Positions 20,982-22,655 of a stretch of DNA of 22,655 bases are shown piece after piece. Position numbers and translations under genes: made by a program. How positions within the stretch are numbered: the first letter of the stretch is position 1; every line of letters starts with the position of its first letter. This stretch comes from a virus. The DNA is taken from positions 1-22,655 of the IMG/VR virus record IMGVR_UViG_3300030109_001570; one strand, 5' to 3'. The notes under the pieces are model-generated. The model saw nothing but the letters and a program-made list of their open reading frames with translations, had not been told where the DNA came from and did no database searches.

Positions 20982-21644
20982 ATGCGTAAACTGGAAAAGG
21001 TATCACAGCCTGCCGCAGTAACGGCTGATCGAACTAACGTCGTGAAATTATTTTCACCGCGTAAAAGAATAGACCCTCTGCAGAACGAGGGAGTTATAGA
21101 GGCGTGCCGTGATTTTTTTTCTCGTGGTGATTTAACGCCGAGCGGCCAAGCTACAAATAAAATCTTAAAATTGAGCCGACAGGATCAGCTCGACTATGGG
21201 ATGCTTGGCCCGATATTACTCGCACGATCACCGTGTAACTTCGACACGCATCAAGGAATTTACATCAAATTTCTTTGTGACGCTCGATTGCCTCGTTTCT
21301 GCCATTTTATATTCTGCGCCCATATCAATAATCGAACGCTAACGCGAAAATTAGCTATCAATCTTATCGGCAGTGTTAATCATTTGTTGACTGAACGTAT
21401 CGGAACGACAGCTGATGAATGCATTAATGAGCTGATTGACGAAGGCTTATGCATTGAAGAGAACGGCAAGCTTAAATGCACGCGTCGTCTCGCTTATTAC
21501 ATGATTGAGATGCTCGCTTACCTCGTCGATGCGATGAACGGCTGGGGTAGCTTTTCACGTAGCCGTTTTGAAGAAGTATGGGACGCAGATGGTTCAACGA
21601 ACTGGGTGCAAATTGACGCACCGTTGGAGAAAGCCATTGCCTAG
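20982..21644 (+). CDS. Unknown protein (220 residues) in the repressor operon
   Basis: The start is the ATG at 20982 with GGAG nine bases upstream; a TTG at 20967 includes that Shine-Dalgarno sequence and is unlikely. The protein is mixed alpha/beta and soluble: KLEKVSQPAAVTADRTNVVK, then LLARSPCNFDTHQGIYIKFL, and a helical C-terminal half with ECINELIDEGLCIEENGKLK, which reads like a winged-helix tip, followed by CTRRLAYYMIEMLAYLVDAM. I recognise no family. It is the first gene after the operator on the + strand and overlaps the repressor start by 8 bases, so it is made together with the repressor in lysogens. It may be a second regulator, a replication/partition factor or an exclusion protein. 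Confidence 0.65.
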   Translation: MRKLEKVSQPAAVTADRTNVVKLFSPRKRIDPLQNEGVIEACRDFFSRGDLTPSGQATNKILKLSRQDQLDYGMLGPILLARSPCNFDTHQGIYIKFLCDARLPRFCHFIFCAHINNRTLTRKLAINLIGSVNHLLTERIGTTADECINELIDEGLCIEENGKLKCTRRLAYYMIEMLAYLVDAMNGWGSFSRSRFEEVWDADGSTNWVQIDAPLEKAIA

Positions 21645-22056
21645 CAACAATAAAACAAACGCGCTCAAAGAATCCTTTAATAAAAATTTTGGTGAGCGCA
21701 TGCGTGATGCTCGAATTAATTATGGCATCACAGCAGACGAGCTTGGTCGTCGTATCAACTCAAGCGGACAAGCTTATCGCCGGTATGAACGTGGCGAGGT
21801 AATGCCGAAAATCGATCAGCTCTTGAATATCTGTGACGTTCTCGGTGTTCAACTCGACGCGCTTGTTTTTGGAAACACTGCCGATACGCCTGCAATTGAA
21901 GTGACGGTGCGCCCCGGCGACCGCGTAGTGATCAAAGGCGAAGCTGACAGTGCAATTGACGCACCGTACAACTCGCCGGTTAAGATTGCTGGCAACGCAC
22001 AACGTCCAAAACAGACGCGCGTGAAAGGCGTGAAAGCTGTGGAAAACAAGGGTTAG
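21637..22056 (+). CDS. XRE-family phage repressor (CI-like, no peptidase domain)
   Basis: A 139-residue protein from the TTG at 21637, with GGAG upstream and an 8-base overlap with the preceding gene. An XRE domain covers about residues 20-77: FGERMRDARINYGITADELG, RRINSSGQAYRRYERGEVMP, then LLNICDVLGVQLDALVFG. The C-terminal 60 residues form a short beta segment (EVTVRPGDRVVIKGEAD) and a basic, disordered end. The Ser/Lys pair and fold of the S24/LexA-type self-cleaving domain are absent, so induction would not go through RecA-stimulated self-cleavage; an antirepressor or another route is needed. By position it is the lysogeny repressor acting on the operator at 20920. Confidence 0.8.
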   Translation: MPSNNKTNALKESFNKNFGERMRDARINYGITADELGRRINSSGQAYRRYERGEVMPKIDQLLNICDVLGVQLDALVFGNTADTPAIEVTVRPGDRVVIKGEADSAIDAPYNSPVKIAGNAQRPKQTRVKGVKAVENKG

Positions 22057-22106
22057 GATTAATATTTTAATTTACCTTTGCGTCGTGTTTACGTACTCAT
22101 GGTTAT

Positions 22107-22655
22107 ATGGCTTATGACTACGTACCTAATTGGGCATCTCGATATTCTTTTGACGCACACTCCCCAAGTGGGTGCGGCAGACCAGACGATTTAGAATTTT
22201 TTGAGAAGTGTATTGCTCGGCCTCGCGGAATGCGGTGGCCGGGCAACGCCGCTATGGCAGGCGGTCGCGCCGCAGAAACGGCGGTTAATCTTGCCACGGT
22301 ACACAATGAACCTTGGCAGAACGCCTTTAGATCTGCGCTCGCAGAGTTCGACGAACACGAATCACCAGCACACATTGAGAACGACCGCGACAAGCATTCG
22401 CTTATTCGCGACTACGTGCATACCGTTAAGCAATCGAAAGAAGAGAAAGAAGCAGGCGCGCCGGAAGTATCCGGCACGTTCTTCGAGCTTGTCTGTCAGA
22501 ACCTGCTGGCAGGCACGCTAGAGGCGACCAAAGGCGCGAACCGTATCGAAGACGGTCGATGGGTATCAATGCAGTTCGATGGCGTCGAGCTGGACTTTAT
22601 CGGTCAGATCGATCTTGAAGCCGGTGCCGTCGTCGAGCTAAAGACATCATGGCCG
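22107..22655 (+). CDS. PD-(D/E)XK (RecB/Cas4-like) nuclease, partial
   Basis: The frame begins MAYDYVPNWASRYSFDAHSP and is open to the right edge (183 residues seen). It shows an N-terminal 'S.SxL' type region, KSKEEKEAGAPEVSG-like linker sequence, a helix NLLAGTLEATKGANR, and then the nuclease core FDGVELDFIGQIDL, AGAVVELKTSWP. The D in GQID and the E-x-K in VELKT are the catalytic set of RecB/Cas4-type exonucleases, which in phages serve recombination or replication end-processing. The ATG at 22107 has no clear Shine-Dalgarno sequence. It follows the repressor by 50 bases of AT-rich DNA (22057-22106) that could hold a promoter. The C-terminal part lies outside the window. Confidence 0.75.
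   Translation, partial: MAYDYVPNWASRYSFDAHSPSGCGRPDDLEFFEKCIARPRGMRWPGNAAMAGGRAAETAVNLATVHNEPWQNAFRSALAEFDEHESPAHIENDRDKHSLIRDYVHTVKQSKEEKEAGAPEVSGTFFELVCQNLLAGTLEATKGANRIEDGRWVSMQFDGVELDFIGQIDLEAGAVVELKTSWP

Overview
The window is part of a temperate, tailed (podovirus-type) bacteriophage or prophage. The virion genes are of the T7-like short-tailed kind: portal/connector, scaffold, major capsid protein, gatekeeper (gp11-like), nozzle (gp12-like), gp13-like protein and large internal/ejected proteins. They lie behind a small and a large terminase subunit. The far end carries a lambda-style switch, with a Cro-like gene and an XRE repressor on opposite strands and an operator between them. No host gene, tRNA or integrase is visible. 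Moderate GC and frequent TTG/GTG starts would suit a proteobacterial (perhaps alphaproteobacterial) host, but the sequence does not prove this.

Layout. Positions 22655 to 20982 (+ strand) hold a RecB/Cas4-like nuclease (partial), an XRE repressor without a peptidase domain, and an unknown 220-residue protein; the repressor operon reads rightward. The divergent control region is 20822-20981. From 20821 down to 18263 (- strand) is a tightly overlapping early operon: Cro-like protein, VRR-NUC nuclease, a stand-alone DnaA domain IV-like DNA-binding protein, a DUF7768-like protein, a 186-residue protein whose gene contains three evenly spaced perfect DnaA boxes plus AT-rich repeats (probable replication origin), a DUF6362-like HTH protein, and a 151-residue conserved phage protein. 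A good sigma70-type promoter follows, then an intrinsic terminator about 20 bases after the expected start site and just before terS. This resembles the lambda pR'-tR' late control point. From 18105 down to 16289 are terS, a run of tiny overlapping basic or Cys-rich genes, an HNH protein and a small ORF. From 16292 down to position 1 is the late operon: terL, two related Pro-rich small proteins, portal, Bbp19-like protein, scaffold, capsid, a possible decoration protein, a 2OG-Fe(II) oxygenase, tail proteins and internal virion proteins. The last gene, a large polyvalent-type protein, runs off the left edge.

Main result. The major capsid gene is split into four exons by three small group I introns (247, 247 and 191 nt), none with an internal endonuclease gene. 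Splicing at positions set by P1 pairing and a terminal G restores a continuous 288-292 residue capsid protein across conserved motifs. The second result is a phage-encoded DnaA domain IV-like protein two genes away from a DnaA-box cluster, suggesting a phage origin that uses or mimics host DnaA.
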